The notes under the pieces: model-generated | What the model saw: only the letters and a program-made list of their open reading frames with translations | Told to the model about the DNA's origin: nothing | The model's database searches: none | Position numbers and translations under genes: made by a program | DNA from: Bradyrhizobium semiaridum | Lineage (GTDB): Bacteria > Pseudomonadota > Alphaproteobacteria > Rhizobiales > Xanthobacteraceae | Direction: 5' to 3' | Assembly: GCF_020329505.1 (NCBI RefSeq) | Contig: NZ_JAGKJJ010000014.1 | Location: forward strand, 62,001 to 126,000 | Length of the DNA stretch: 64,000 nucleotides | Part shown: one piece after another, positions 36,384 through 44,954 of the stretch | Position numbering within the stretch: position 1 is the first letter of the stretch | Layout: every line of letters starts with the position of its first letter

Positions 36384-37883
36384 TTAGCCGATATCGCGAC
36401 GGAATCGGGCCGGTGTGGCATTTTTCTCAGCCGGATCAGCACTCCCGGCGCCTGGGTCGCCTCGTGGTGTACCCGGGTCGGCCCTAGCCGTACCCCGGTT
36501 GCCGCGCGGTGTGCCGCGTGCGGCGATTTCGGCGACCAGCGTGGCCAGGTTGCCGATACTGTTGAGGGCAAGGCCGGCATCGCCGCCGGGCTCGCCGCGC
36601 GCCGATTCGGGCAGGATGGCGCGGCCGAAACCAAGCTTGGTGGCCTCCTTGAGCCGCGCCGGGGTCTGCGCCACCGGCCGGATCGCGCCGGACAGCGAGA
36701 TCTCGCCGAAATAGACCGCATCCGTCGGCAGCGGTGCATTGACCAGCGAGGACACCAGCGCGGCGGCCGCCGCCATGTCCGCGGCCGGCTCCTGGATACG
36801 CAGGCCACCGGCGACGTTCAGATAGACGTCGTGCCCGGACAGCTTGACCCCGCAATGCGCCTCGAGCACCGCCAGCACCATCGACAGCCGGCTCGGGTCC
36901 CAGCCGACCACGGCGCGGCGCGGGGTGCCGAGCGAGGTCGGCGCCACCAGCGCCTGCAGCTCGACCAGCACCGGGCGGGTGCCCTCGATGCCGGCGAACA
37001 CGGCCGTGCCTGGGCTGCCGAGGTCGCGCTCGGACAGGAACAGTTCCGAGGGGTTGGTGACCTCGCGCAGGCCGAGCCCGGTCATCTCGAACACGCCGAT
37101 CTCGTCGGTCGCGCCGAAGCGGTTCTTGGCCGAGCGCAGGATGCGGAACTGCTGCGAGCCTTCGCCCTCGAACGACAGCACCGCGTCGACCATGTGCTCG
37201 ACGACGCGGGGGCCGGCGATCTGGCCGTCCTTGGTCACATGCCCGACCAGGATGATGGTTGCCCCGGTCTTCTTGGCAAAGCGAATCAGCGCCTGCGCCG
37301 AGGCGCGGACCTGGGTAACGGTGCCGGGCGCGGACTCGACGGTGTCGGTCCACATGGTCTGGATCGAATCGATCACGATCAGTCGCGGCACCGCGCCTTC
37401 CGACAGCGTCGAGACGATGTCCTCGACCGACGTTTCGGACGCCAGTTGCACCGGCGCGTCGGCAAGGCCGAGCCGCTCGGCCCGCAACCGCACCTGCGCC
37501 ACCGCCTCTTCGCCGGAGATATAGACCGCGCGGTGGCCGGCCCGCGCCATCATGCTGGTGGCCTGGGTCAGCAGCGTCGACTTGCCGATGCCGGGATCGC
37601 CGCCGACCAGGAGGACCGAGCCGCGCACGAAGCCGCCGCCGGTGACGCGGTCGAACTCGGCCATCCCGGACGACAGCCGCGGCGCGCCCTGGGTCTTGCC
37701 CGACAGCGACTCCAGCGCGAACGTCCGCCCCTTGCGCTTGCTGCGGATCGAGACCGGCACCGAGCCCGAGGTGTCTTCCTCGGCCAGCGTGTTCCACTCG
37801 CCGCAGGACTCGCATTTGCCCTGCCAGCGATTATACGCCGCGCCGCAATTCTGACAGACGAAGGAAAGGGTCGACTTGGCCAT
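36384..37883 (-). CDS. radA: DNA repair protein RadA
   Basis: 499 residues. N-terminal C4 zinc finger Cys10, Cys13, Cys24, Cys27 (FVCQNCGAAYNRWQGKC and CESCGEW), RecA-like ATPase with Walker A GGDPGIGKST (near 96), the RadA-specific KNRFG motif, and a C-terminal Lon-protease-like domain (GLRIQEPAADMAAAAAL). It promotes branch migration in recombination. About 45 extra residues at the C-terminus are a GTPRG/DPG-rich basic low-complexity tail not typical of RadA. cvpA and purF follow on the same strand. Confidence 0.92.
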   Translation of the reverse strand: MAKSTLSFVCQNCGAAYNRWQGKCESCGEWNTLAEEDTSGSVPVSIRSKRKGRTFALESLSGKTQGAPRLSSGMAEFDRVTGGGFVRGSVLLVGGDPGIGKSTLLTQATSMMARAGHRAVYISGEEAVAQVRLRAERLGLADAPVQLASETSVEDIVSTLSEGAVPRLIVIDSIQTMWTDTVESAPGTVTQVRASAQALIRFAKKTGATIILVGHVTKDGQIAGPRVVEHMVDAVLSFEGEGSQQFRILRSAKNRFGATDEIGVFEMTGLGLREVTNPSELFLSERDLGSPGTAVFAGIEGTRPVLVELQALVAPTSLGTPRRAVVGWDPSRLSMVLAVLEAHCGVKLSGHDVYLNVAGGLRIQEPAADMAAAAALVSSLVNAPLPTDAVYFGEISLSGAIRPVAQTPARLKEATKLGFGRAILPESARGEPGGDAGLALNSIGNLATLVAEIAARGTPRGNRGTARADPGTPRGDPGAGSADPAEKNATPARFRRDIG

Positions 37884-37928
37884 GGAGAATCCTGCCTCGC
37901 CCGTGCTTAACGCCTGCGCACCGGCTTG

Positions 37929-38646
37929 TCAGGACATTTCCGCGGCGACCCGCTGCATGTCACGTCTGATGGCGTCGAAATCGCCACCCGCCGAGATCGC
38001 GCGTGCAGCAAAATGGACCGTGCCCGGACCGTCAGCGCGAAAATGCCCGCGTGCCCGCCGGCCATCGCGGCTTGTCGCCCACCGGGCTTGCGCCGATCTC
38101 CCATCCGACGCCGCCCCAAATGGCGTCGACGACGCCGAGCTCTCCTGCGGCATCGCGGACATAGAAGATATTCGGCGTGGCGCCGGTCCGCAGCGCGCCG
38201 CTGCTCCCGCTGGGCTGCCGCTGCAGCAGGCACCAGACATCGGCCAGCCGGGTCTCGTGGCTTTGGCCGAGTTTCGCGAGAATGTCGCGGTCGCTTGCGG
38301 CGGTGTCCAGCACATAGGATTGCAACGAAACGTCGCCGACATCGTCCTCGATCTTGCCCACGAACCGGCGTGCGAACGTCGCGCCGAGCCAGGAAATCCT
38401 CACCGTCGCACTCGACGAGATGTCTTCCTTGAAATGGTCGCGCGCGGTGAACTTTTCAGATCGCGAGATCGCCGACGTCGAAGACGGATCGGACGGTTCC
38501 TCAGCCGTCGGGCGCAGCGAACATCCGATGCGTTCAGCGGAAACGACCGAATCCGGTGTGCCCGCTGTCGTGCTTTCAGCAGCAGATCCGAGGCTCGTTG
38601 TGGCTATCAGGAGTACCAACGACAGGTTGAGTCTTGGCCTGGCCAT
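37929..38646 (-). pseudogene. Secreted hypothetical protein gene with a frameshift at an A4 run
   Basis: From ATG at 38646 the frame encodes a signal peptide (LNLSLVLLIATTSLGSAA) and a hypothetical domain ending DKPRWPAGTRAFSR at a stop near 38032. Skipping one base in the AAAA at 38040-38043 (TTTT in sense) lets the frame continue through RADGPGTVHFAARAISAGG and DFDAIRRDMQRVAAEM to TGA at 37929. The continuation looks protein-like. Either an inserted base inactivated the gene or there is a homopolymer read error. I recognise no family. Confidence 0.55.
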
Positions 38647-38973
38647 CTTGTTGTTGTCCTTGAATCCGCGTTGTCAGCGGAGACAAGGTAAACCGCATCG
38701 TGCAGATGTAAATCAAAGAACCGGTTTCTGGTTAAGGATAAAAAGTAAGATCAACTGCGATGCAGATTTGAATCAATTGCGATGGAATAAATCTCGTCGC
38801 CTTCCGCTCTCGTCGCGTGCTGTGTGTTGCGGTGAGCAAGCTGCGCGGCGCTAAAGCGCGATGAGATTTGGTTGAATCATCATCGCGCTTGAGCTCTTTG
38901 TTTGAGCATGATCTTTTCGGAAAGCGCTTCGCACTTTTCCGGATCATGCTTTCGCACTTTTCCGGATCATGCT
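38647..38973. repeat. AT-rich intergenic with dispersed repeat family D and 23-bp tandem repeat
   Basis: Positions 38680-38800 are notably AT-rich (TAAATCAAAGAACC, AAGGATAAAAAGTAAG). From 38853 a dispersed element follows: AAGCGCGATGAGA, then its complement ATCATCGCGCTT (38879-38890), then GAGCATGATCTTTTCGG pairing with CCGGATCATGCT. The last part contains two exact 23-bp units, 38929-38951 and 38952-38974 (TCGCACTTTTCC and GGATCATGCTT). I see no gene here. Confidence 0.65.
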
Positions 38974-39249
38974 TTAGATGCGCGAGATCAACAGCGGCGA
39001 TGTCTCGCGCGGCGTATCGCTTGCCGGCAGCGCCCGGCAGCATCGCGCTTGCGCGCGCAGCGGATCGCTCCAGTTCCAGCGCACGCGCCAGGACGGGTTG
39101 TGCGCGTAGGCCGGAACCCGCCAAACCCAGATGGTCTCGTAGACGCTGTCGCCGAGGTGTTCGACGTCGGGCTCCGCGGTCGGCCACAATGCCGAGCCGG
39201 CGAGCGCGACCGTCAAGGTTATCGCAACTGTGACAATCATTTTGCGCAT
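38974..39249 (-). CDS. Small secreted hypothetical protein
   Basis: 91 residues starting MRKMIVTVAITLTVALAGSA with a signal peptide or N-terminal membrane anchor, followed by a segment rich in Trp (IWVWRVPAYAHNPSWRVRWNW) and two adjacent cysteines. Ends at a stop codon that touches the dispersed repeat. No homology recognised. A longer frame upstream (to 39408) lacks a plausible leader, so 39249 is preferred. Moderate confidence that it is expressed. Confidence 0.5.
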   Translation of the reverse strand: MRKMIVTVAITLTVALAGSALWPTAEPDVEHLGDSVYETIWVWRVPAYAHNPSWRVRWNWSDPLRAQARCCRALPASDTPRETSPLLISRI

Positions 39250-39540
39250 CACGCGCCTGCCTTTCCTGCCGTTCGACGGGCTGATCGCCCGCGACGTCCA
39301 ATGCTTCTCGCGGTGCTCGAATGACGCAGCTTGGGGGCACGACAATATTGCCGTGACGTAAGGCACCGGCCCGAACAAATGTCCTTCTTCCGCAACGATC
39401 GAACGCAAGTAATATGGCCGTCATAATCGCAACGCGCGGTGCAGGCAATCCGGCAAACAACGTGCTGCAAGACTCTTTCGCGCTTTTTCCAGGGCGCAGA
39501 AAGCCAAGCCCGTAGAACTACGTCGTGGATTGTGCGGCCT

Positions 39541-40266
39541 TCAATGCACGGCGGCCGACCACAGCAGCGCCGTGCCGGCGGCAAGCATGATGCCGTCCAT
39601 GATCAGGCGAAAGGATTCGGGCCTGAGCTGCAGCACGAAGCGCTTTGCGACGAAAGCTCCTGCCATCAGCGACGAGCCGGCGATCAGGCCCTTGAGCGCG
39701 ACGTCTGACGTCAGCGCGCCGAAGCGTTCGAACGTCACCGACTTGCTGACATAGAGCCCGAGCGAGCTCGCCGCTTCGGTGGCGAGGAATGCGCCTTTGG
39801 AAAGGCCATAGAACAGGAACAGCGGCACGCTGAGCGGGCCGGTCGAGGCCACGATGCCGGTGAGGTAGCCGATCAGGGCGCCGCCGATCATCAGGTGCCA
39901 GAGATTGGCTTTCAGCCTGTGGTGCGCGAGCCAGTGCCGCACCGGCACCATCGCGATCAGGAAGATGCCGATTGCGATGTCGACCGCATGCGAGGGCAGG
40001 GCCAGCAGCGTGCGCGCGCCGAGCGCGGCTGCCGGAATGCCGGTGATGGAATAGGCGGCGCAGGCACGCCAGTCGACATCGCGCCACCAGGCCATGATGC
40101 GCGACAGATTGGCCATCACCGCGGCGACCGCCATGATCGGCACCGCCTGCTTCGGTCCGAACTGATAGACCAGCACCGGCATCAGCATGATCGACGAGCC
40201 GGTGCCGACGATGCCGGAAATGGTGCCTGCGACCAGGCCGACCATGAGGACGAAGACGTAGCCCAC
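39541..40266 (-). CDS. TauE/SafE-family sulfite/organosulfonate exporter-like permease
   Basis: 241 residues with about seven or eight hydrophobic helices. N-terminal motif GLVAGTISGIVGTGSSIMLMP and C-terminal TEAASSLGLYVSKSVTF fit the TauE/SafE (DUF81) family, whose two halves each carry a GxxxGxxxGxGGG-like stretch. These proteins export sulfite or sulfoacetate-type anions, but many uncharacterised members exist, so the substrate is unknown. GTG start at 40266, with GGGAG upstream; the longer N-terminal extension up to 40461 is antisense to xthA and is not protein-like. Confidence 0.8.
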   Translation of the reverse strand: MGYVFVLMVGLVAGTISGIVGTGSSIMLMPVLVYQFGPKQAVPIMAVAAVMANLSRIMAWWRDVDWRACAAYSITGIPAAALGARTLLALPSHAVDIAIGIFLIAMVPVRHWLAHHRLKANLWHLMIGGALIGYLTGIVASTGPLSVPLFLFYGLSKGAFLATEAASSLGLYVSKSVTFERFGALTSDVALKGLIAGSSLMAGAFVAKRFVLQLRPESFRLIMDGIMLAAGTALLWSAAVH

Positions 40267-40420
40267 AGCGATCTGCTCCCGGCCTGATTCCCTTGGGGGC
40301 GCGGAGTTTGGTCCTCGTGGCGGGCGCGTCAACCGGCCGCAGCATGTTCCGCTGCGGCGTGACTCACCAGCAATGCAGCAAATCCAGTGTCGCAGACCGG
40401 GACAACGAGTGGCTGGGCAA

Positions 40421-41191
40421 TCACCGCAACACCACCCACGCCGGCGCGTGGTCGCTGGCACCTTCCTCGCCGCGCACGGCGCGGTCGACGCCGGCCTTCG
40501 CGAGCCGGGCCGCTACGGCGGGGCTGAGCAGGAGATGATCGAGCCGCAAGCCGGCATCGCGCGGCCAGCGGTTGCGCTTGTAGTCCCAGAAGGTGAACAT
40601 CGGATCGTCCGGATGCAGCGTGCGGATCGCATCGCACCAGCCCTGCTCGACCAGCGCCTTGAACGCGGCGCGGCTCTTCGGCTGGATCAGCGCATCCTTG
40701 TCCCAGGAGCGCGTCGGATAGATGTCGAACGGCGTCGGCGCGACATTGTAGTCGCCGGCGAGCACCACCGGAATATCCTGCTTGAGCAGCTTTCCGGCGT
40801 GCGTGCGCAGCCGCTTGAACCAGGCGAGCTTGTAGTCGAATTTCGGCCCCGGCTGCGGATTGCCGTTCGGCAGATAGAGACTGGTGACGACGATGCCGCG
40901 CACGGCGGCCTCGATGTAGCGCGCCTCATGGTCGTCGCGGTCGCCGGGCAGGGCAGTGCGGATCAGGACCGGCTCGGACCTGCGCGCGAGGATCGCAACG
41001 CCGTTCCAGGTCTTCTGTCCCTGCCACACCGCGCCGTAGCCGGCCTTCTCGATGGCGGCAGCCGGGAACTCGGCGTCGCTCGCCTTCAATTCTTGCAGGC
41101 TGACGACGTCGGGCTTCGCCGCCTTCAGCCAGCGCAGCAGGTTGGGCAGCCGGCGGTTGACGTTGTTGATGTTGAAGGTCGCGATCTTCAT
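40421..41191 (-). CDS. xthA: Exodeoxyribonuclease III (AP endonuclease)
   Basis: 256 residues with the endonuclease/exonuclease/phosphatase fold. Motifs: NINNVNRRLPNLL, LQELKASD (metal-binding Glu), YLPNGNPQ, GDYNVAPTPFDI (catalytic Asp and Asn), LRLDHLLLS and the final SDHAPAWV (catalytic His). It cleaves DNA at abasic sites and degrades dsDNA 3' ends. ATG at 41191 preferred over GTG six bases upstream. alr lies 24 bp upstream on the same strand. Confidence 0.92.
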   Translation of the reverse strand: MKIATFNINNVNRRLPNLLRWLKAAKPDVVSLQELKASDAEFPAAAIEKAGYGAVWQGQKTWNGVAILARRSEPVLIRTALPGDRDDHEARYIEAAVRGIVVTSLYLPNGNPQPGPKFDYKLAWFKRLRTHAGKLLKQDIPVVLAGDYNVAPTPFDIYPTRSWDKDALIQPKSRAAFKALVEQGWCDAIRTLHPDDPMFTFWDYKRNRWPRDAGLRLDHLLLSPAVAARLAKAGVDRAVRGEEGASDHAPAWVVLR

Positions 41192-41215
41192 GCCCACAGA
41201 CGATCGCGAACAGGC

Positions 41216-42508
41216 TCAGCTGGCTGCGCTGGACGGCAGCGGCCGCGGTGCGGCCGGTATGGCTGGAGCTTCGGGCAGGGCCGGAGAGGCCGCAGGCGCA
41301 GCGACCGGCTCGGGCTTCGCCGGCTCCTCCTGGGCGGCGAGGGCCTCGCCGCCCTTGTAGATGCGCACGAAGCGGCGGCCCAGGCTGGTCAGCACCTCAT
41401 AGCCGATGGTGCCGAAGTGATGCGCGACCTCGTCGACCGTGATGCCTTCACCGATCAGTGTCACCATGTGGCCGCGGCGCACCGCGCTCTTGTCGAGATC
41501 GGTGACGTCGACCGCGATCAGATCCATCGAGACGCGGCCGGCGATCGGGCAGCGCTTGCCGGCGACCATGACCTCGGCGCCGCGGGTGCCGTCATTGGCG
41601 CTGGCGGCGCGGAAATAGCCGTCGGCATAACCCGCCGCGACGATCGCAAGGCGGGTCGAGCGCCGCGCGGTCCAGGTGCCGCCATAGCCGACGGTCTCGC
41701 CGCGGTCGATGTTGCGGATCTGCACGATGCGCGCCTTGAGATCGACCACCTGCTGCATCGGATTGTCGGCCTCCGGCGTCGGGTTGACGCCGTAGAGCGC
41801 CGCGCCCGGCCGCACCATGTCGAACTGGAACTGGGCACCGAGGAAGCAGCCGGACGAATTCGCCAGCGACGCCGGCACGCCGGTGAACAGGCTGGCGATC
41901 TCGCGGAAGGCCGAGAGCTGTTTTGCGTTGGCAGGATTGTTGGGCAGCTCGGCGGAGGCGAGGTGGCTCATCACCAGCGTGATGCCGTGGTCGCCGGCAT
42001 TGATGCGCGGGATGATGCCCTGCGCCTCGCTGACCGTCAGCCCGAGCCGGTTCATCCCGGTGTCGATATGGATGGCGGCGCCGCCGGACCAGCCGGAGCG
42101 GCGGCAGAACACGTCCCATTCGGCCAGCTCGTTGAGATCGCCGATCACAGGCTTGCAGTCGATCCTGGCGTAGGCATCGCCGGTCTGCTGGAAGAAGCCG
42201 CCGAGCGAATACACCGTCGCCTGGGGCGCGGCCGCGCGCACCGCTGCGGCCTCCTCGACATTGGCGACGAAGAAGGTCTTGCAGCCGGCATTGGCCAGCG
42301 CGCGCGACACCTGCTCGGCGCCGCAGCCATAGGCGTTGGCTTTGACCACGGCGGCGCATTCGGCCGGCACCGCGGTCTTCTCCAGCTTGCGCCAGTTGGC
42401 GATGATGGCGTCGAGGTCGATCGTCAGGATGCCGGTGGCGGCCGGATAGGCCGCCAGCAGGTTGGCTTCGGGCGTCAGCTGCGATTTCGCGTCGGTGTTG
42501 ATGCTCAT
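41216..42508 (-). CDS. alr: Alanine racemase
   Basis: 430 residues. The PLP Lys is in AAVVKANAYG (Lys56), with the fold-type III barrel, GYGGTWTARRST (catalytic Tyr region) in the C-terminal domain and GRVSMDLIAVDVTD. It supplies D-alanine for peptidoglycan. Normal enzymes end near 370-390 residues; this one has an extra ~40-residue Pro/Ala-rich low-complexity tail (AQEEPAKPEPVAAPAAS and on). dnaB starts upstream on the same strand, as in many alphaproteobacteria. Confidence 0.92.
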   Translation of the reverse strand: MSINTDAKSQLTPEANLLAAYPAATGILTIDLDAIIANWRKLEKTAVPAECAAVVKANAYGCGAEQVSRALANAGCKTFFVANVEEAAAVRAAAPQATVYSLGGFFQQTGDAYARIDCKPVIGDLNELAEWDVFCRRSGWSGGAAIHIDTGMNRLGLTVSEAQGIIPRINAGDHGITLVMSHLASAELPNNPANAKQLSAFREIASLFTGVPASLANSSGCFLGAQFQFDMVRPGAALYGVNPTPEADNPMQQVVDLKARIVQIRNIDRGETVGYGGTWTARRSTRLAIVAAGYADGYFRAASANDGTRGAEVMVAGKRCPIAGRVSMDLIAVDVTDLDKSAVRRGHMVTLIGEGITVDEVAHHFGTIGYEVLTSLGRRFVRIYKGGEALAAQEEPAKPEPVAAPAASPALPEAPAIPAAPRPLPSSAAS

Positions 42509-42583
42509 GCGTCAGTTGTACGCGCGGGCCCTCCGCCGTTCAACCGCGTCACGTCGCGAGTCAGTCTCGGTCGTTCGAAAAGC

Positions 42584-44086
42584 TTAGTAACCGCGATCGG
42601 GAACCTGGCCATCCGGCGCGAGATCGCCGAACCGGGTGACGCTGGCTTCGAAGTGCAGGTCGACGGTGCCGGTCGGACCGTGACGCTGTTTGCCGATGAT
42701 GACTTCGGCCTTGCCGTGGGCGAGGTTCATCTCCATCTGCCACTTCTCGTGCTCGGGCGTGCCGGGCCGCGGCTCCTTGTTGGCGAGATAGTATTCCTCG
42801 CGATAGACGAAGATCACGACGTCGGCGTCCTGCTCGATCGAGCCGGATTCACGCAGGTCCGAGAGCTGCGGCCGCTTGTCGTCGCGGTTCTCGACCTGAC
42901 GCGAGAGCTGCGACAGGGCGATGATCGGGACGTTCAATTCCTTCGCCAGCGCCTTCAGGCTGGTGGTGATCTCGGTGATCTCCTGGACGCGGTTGTCGGT
43001 ACCCTTCTTGCCCGAGCCCTGCAACAGCTGGATGTAGTCGATCACGATCAGGTCGAGGCCCTTCTGCCGCTTCAGGCGGCGGGCGCGGGCGGTGAGCTGC
43101 GAGATCGAGAGGCCGCCGGTTTCGTCGACATAGAACGGCAGCGACTGCAATTCGATCGAGCAGTCGCGGATCTTCTCGAAATCGAGCTCGGTGATGCCGC
43201 CGCGGCGGATCGAGCTCGAGGGGATGCCGGTGCGCTCGGCGAGAATACGGGTGGCGAGCTGCTCGCCGCTCATTTCGCACGAGAAGAAGCCGACCGAGCC
43301 GCCATTGATCGCCTTGGTGGTGCCGTCCGCCTGCACCTCGGGCACATAGGCCTTGGCAATATTGTAGGCGATGTTAGTGGCGAGCGAGGTCTTGCCCATG
43401 CCGGGACGGCCGGCGAGGATGATGAGGTCCGACGGTTGCAGGCCGCCCATCTTGGCGTCGAGATCGCGCAGGCCGGTCGAGATGCCGGACAATTTGCCGT
43501 CGCGCTGGAACGCCTTGGCCGCCATGTCGACGGCGGTGGTCAGCGCCTGTGCGAAGCGCTGGAAGCCGCCGTCGTAACGGCCAGTTTCGGCCAGCGCATA
43601 GAGCTGCCGCTCGGCATCCTCGATCTGCGCGCGAGGAGCAAAGTCCACGGGCGCGTCATAGGCGACGTTGACGATGTCCTCGCCAATCTGGATCAGGTTG
43701 CGGCGCAGGCTGAGGTCGTAGACGGTACGGCCGTAGTCCTGGGCGTTGATGATGGTGGTCGCCTCGGCGGCGAGGCGCGCGAGGTATTGGCTGACCGTCA
43801 TGCCGCCGATGTCGGTGTCACCAGGCAGGAAGGTCTTCAGCGTCACCGGGGTGGCGACCTTGCCCATCCGGATCAGAGAGCCTGCGGTCTCGTAGATCGT
43901 CTGGTGCAGCGGCTCATAGAAGTGCTTCGGCTCCAGGAAGTCGGAGACCCGGTAGAAGGCGTCATTGTTGACCAGGATCGCGCCCAGCAGGCCCTGTTCC
44001 GCTTCAATGTTGTGCGGTGCGCTCCGATAGGCCGGCGATGCGGCATCGGTCGCGAGCTTGTGGACGTTCGAATCAATCAGGGCCAT
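42584..44086 (-). CDS. dnaB: Replicative DNA helicase DnaB
   Basis: 500 residues. N-terminal dimerisation/primase-binding domain (PHNIEAEQGLLGAILV) and a RecA-fold motor with Walker A GRPGMGKTS (226-234), Walker B LDLIVIDYIQLLQG, and the arginine-finger region LSRQVENRDDKRP. It unwinds DNA at the fork as a hexamer. ATG at 44086 preferred over the TTG six bases upstream. No intein interrupts the motor, a common site of insertions in dnaB. A dyad and repeat-like sequences precede the gene. Confidence 0.94.
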   Translation of the reverse strand: MALIDSNVHKLATDAASPAYRSAPHNIEAEQGLLGAILVNNDAFYRVSDFLEPKHFYEPLHQTIYETAGSLIRMGKVATPVTLKTFLPGDTDIGGMTVSQYLARLAAEATTIINAQDYGRTVYDLSLRRNLIQIGEDIVNVAYDAPVDFAPRAQIEDAERQLYALAETGRYDGGFQRFAQALTTAVDMAAKAFQRDGKLSGISTGLRDLDAKMGGLQPSDLIILAGRPGMGKTSLATNIAYNIAKAYVPEVQADGTTKAINGGSVGFFSCEMSGEQLATRILAERTGIPSSSIRRGGITELDFEKIRDCSIELQSLPFYVDETGGLSISQLTARARRLKRQKGLDLIVIDYIQLLQGSGKKGTDNRVQEITEITTSLKALAKELNVPIIALSQLSRQVENRDDKRPQLSDLRESGSIEQDADVVIFVYREEYYLANKEPRPGTPEHEKWQMEMNLAHGKAEVIIGKQRHGPTGTVDLHFEASVTRFGDLAPDGQVPDRGY

Positions 44087-44092
44087 GGACAA

Positions 44093-44438
44093 GCTTATTC
44101 TTCTGATCTTGGCGTTGCTGCGATTTTCGGATGCGGGGCGGCGATCAAGCGCCAGCGCGGCACGAAGCGAAAGATGGGATGTGCCTTATGCACGATTCAC
44201 ACAACGGGGTGTGTGAATCCCGGACGGCCAGACGCATTCCGCTTGACGTGGTTCTGGCGCGAGGCGGGGCCGGTTCACGCAAGAAAACGCGCGTCAGAAC
44301 AAGACTCTAGAGCATTCCGATTCCATCGGAACGGAAAACAATTCTCGCGATGTCGCTGGCAGAAATCCGCTGCGGCCTGAACTTTTTTGCGGGCAGCAAG
44401 ACCCATTCAATGGTGCGGCGGCTGTTGGCGCCCGGTCC
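44093..44438. other. dnaB upstream region with a 10-bp dyad
   Basis: About 345 bp with no supported gene. At 44194-44219 GATTCACACA and TGTGTGAATC are exact complements around ACGGGG. At 44309-44350 the sequence TAGAGCATTCCGATTCC, ATCGGAACGG is a palindromic fragment of a dispersed bradyrhizobial type. The dyad lies 108 bp from the dnaB start and could be an operator or a transcript stem. Confidence 0.5.
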
Positions 44439-44561
44439 TCAGAGCAGAATGAGGAAAGCCAGTGCGACCAGGGCGGCCACCACACCGGTTGCAATCAGGG
44501 CGTAGTCGGTCGCGATATCGCGCTGCGGGTCCAACATCGACTGGTGCGTTTCTCGGGTCAT
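44439..44561 (-). CDS. 40-residue membrane peptide, weakly Flp-pilin-like
   Basis: This small ORF reads MTRETHQSMLDPQRDIATD followed by YALIATGVVAALVALAFLIL and a final Leu, then TGA: one transmembrane helix after a 19-residue polar start. The ATDYALIATGVV pattern recalls the Flp/TadE pilin motif ATxxEYxLIA, but the prepilin-peptidase Gly before the helix is missing and no tad genes are adjacent. It may be a Flp relative or an unrelated small membrane protein. The ribosome-binding site is weak. Confidence 0.45.
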   Translation of the reverse strand: MTRETHQSMLDPQRDIATDYALIATGVVAALVALAFLILL

Positions 44562-44676
44562 TCCGGACCACTACTGCAGACCGGAACGGACCTCTGTGAA
44601 GCAGATCACACGGGCCGCAATTTCTTTGCGGCATGGTCGCGGGAACGACCGGATGGTTTCCGGGTTGTCTCCCCTC

Positions 44677-44916
44677 ATGGAAGACACGGCGACGATGGCT
44701 CAGGAGCTTCAGGCAACGCGATTTCCGGTGGGGCAGGCAGCTGCCCTCGACCCGCGTTGGCTGAAGCGGCTGATCGGCGCCATGGAGCAGGCGGCCCTCT
44801 CGGAGGTTCGGCAGGTTCCCTGTGATGCCCGGCTGATCTCAGCCGTATCGGCCCATCTTGCCCGCCCGGCGGCCAGCTTCGCGCACTACGGGTCGGCGTA
44901 CAGGCTGCGGAACTAG
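44677..44916 (+). CDS. Small hypothetical protein
   Basis: 79 residues starting MEDTATMAQELQATRFPVGQ, with a helical middle (WLKRLIGAMEQAALSEVR) and ending RPAASFAHYGSAYRLRN. No signal or membrane segment. I recognise no family. ATGs at 44653 and 44695 (MAQEL) are alternative starts; none has a strong ribosome-binding site. It is convergent with the decayed cyclopropane-synthase gene. Confidence 0.4.
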   Translation: MEDTATMAQELQATRFPVGQAAALDPRWLKRLIGAMEQAALSEVRQVPCDARLISAVSAHLARPAASFAHYGSAYRLRN

Positions 44917-44954
44917 CGGCTTCACTCTTTCAGTTGGATTGATTCCAGTCGGAT

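Noticed and set aside
40373..44380. 1335-codon plus-strand open frame across xthA, alr and dnaB
   Set aside because: Antisense to three recognisable genes; composition is the Arg/Asp/Gly-rich pattern typical of GC-rich shadow frames.
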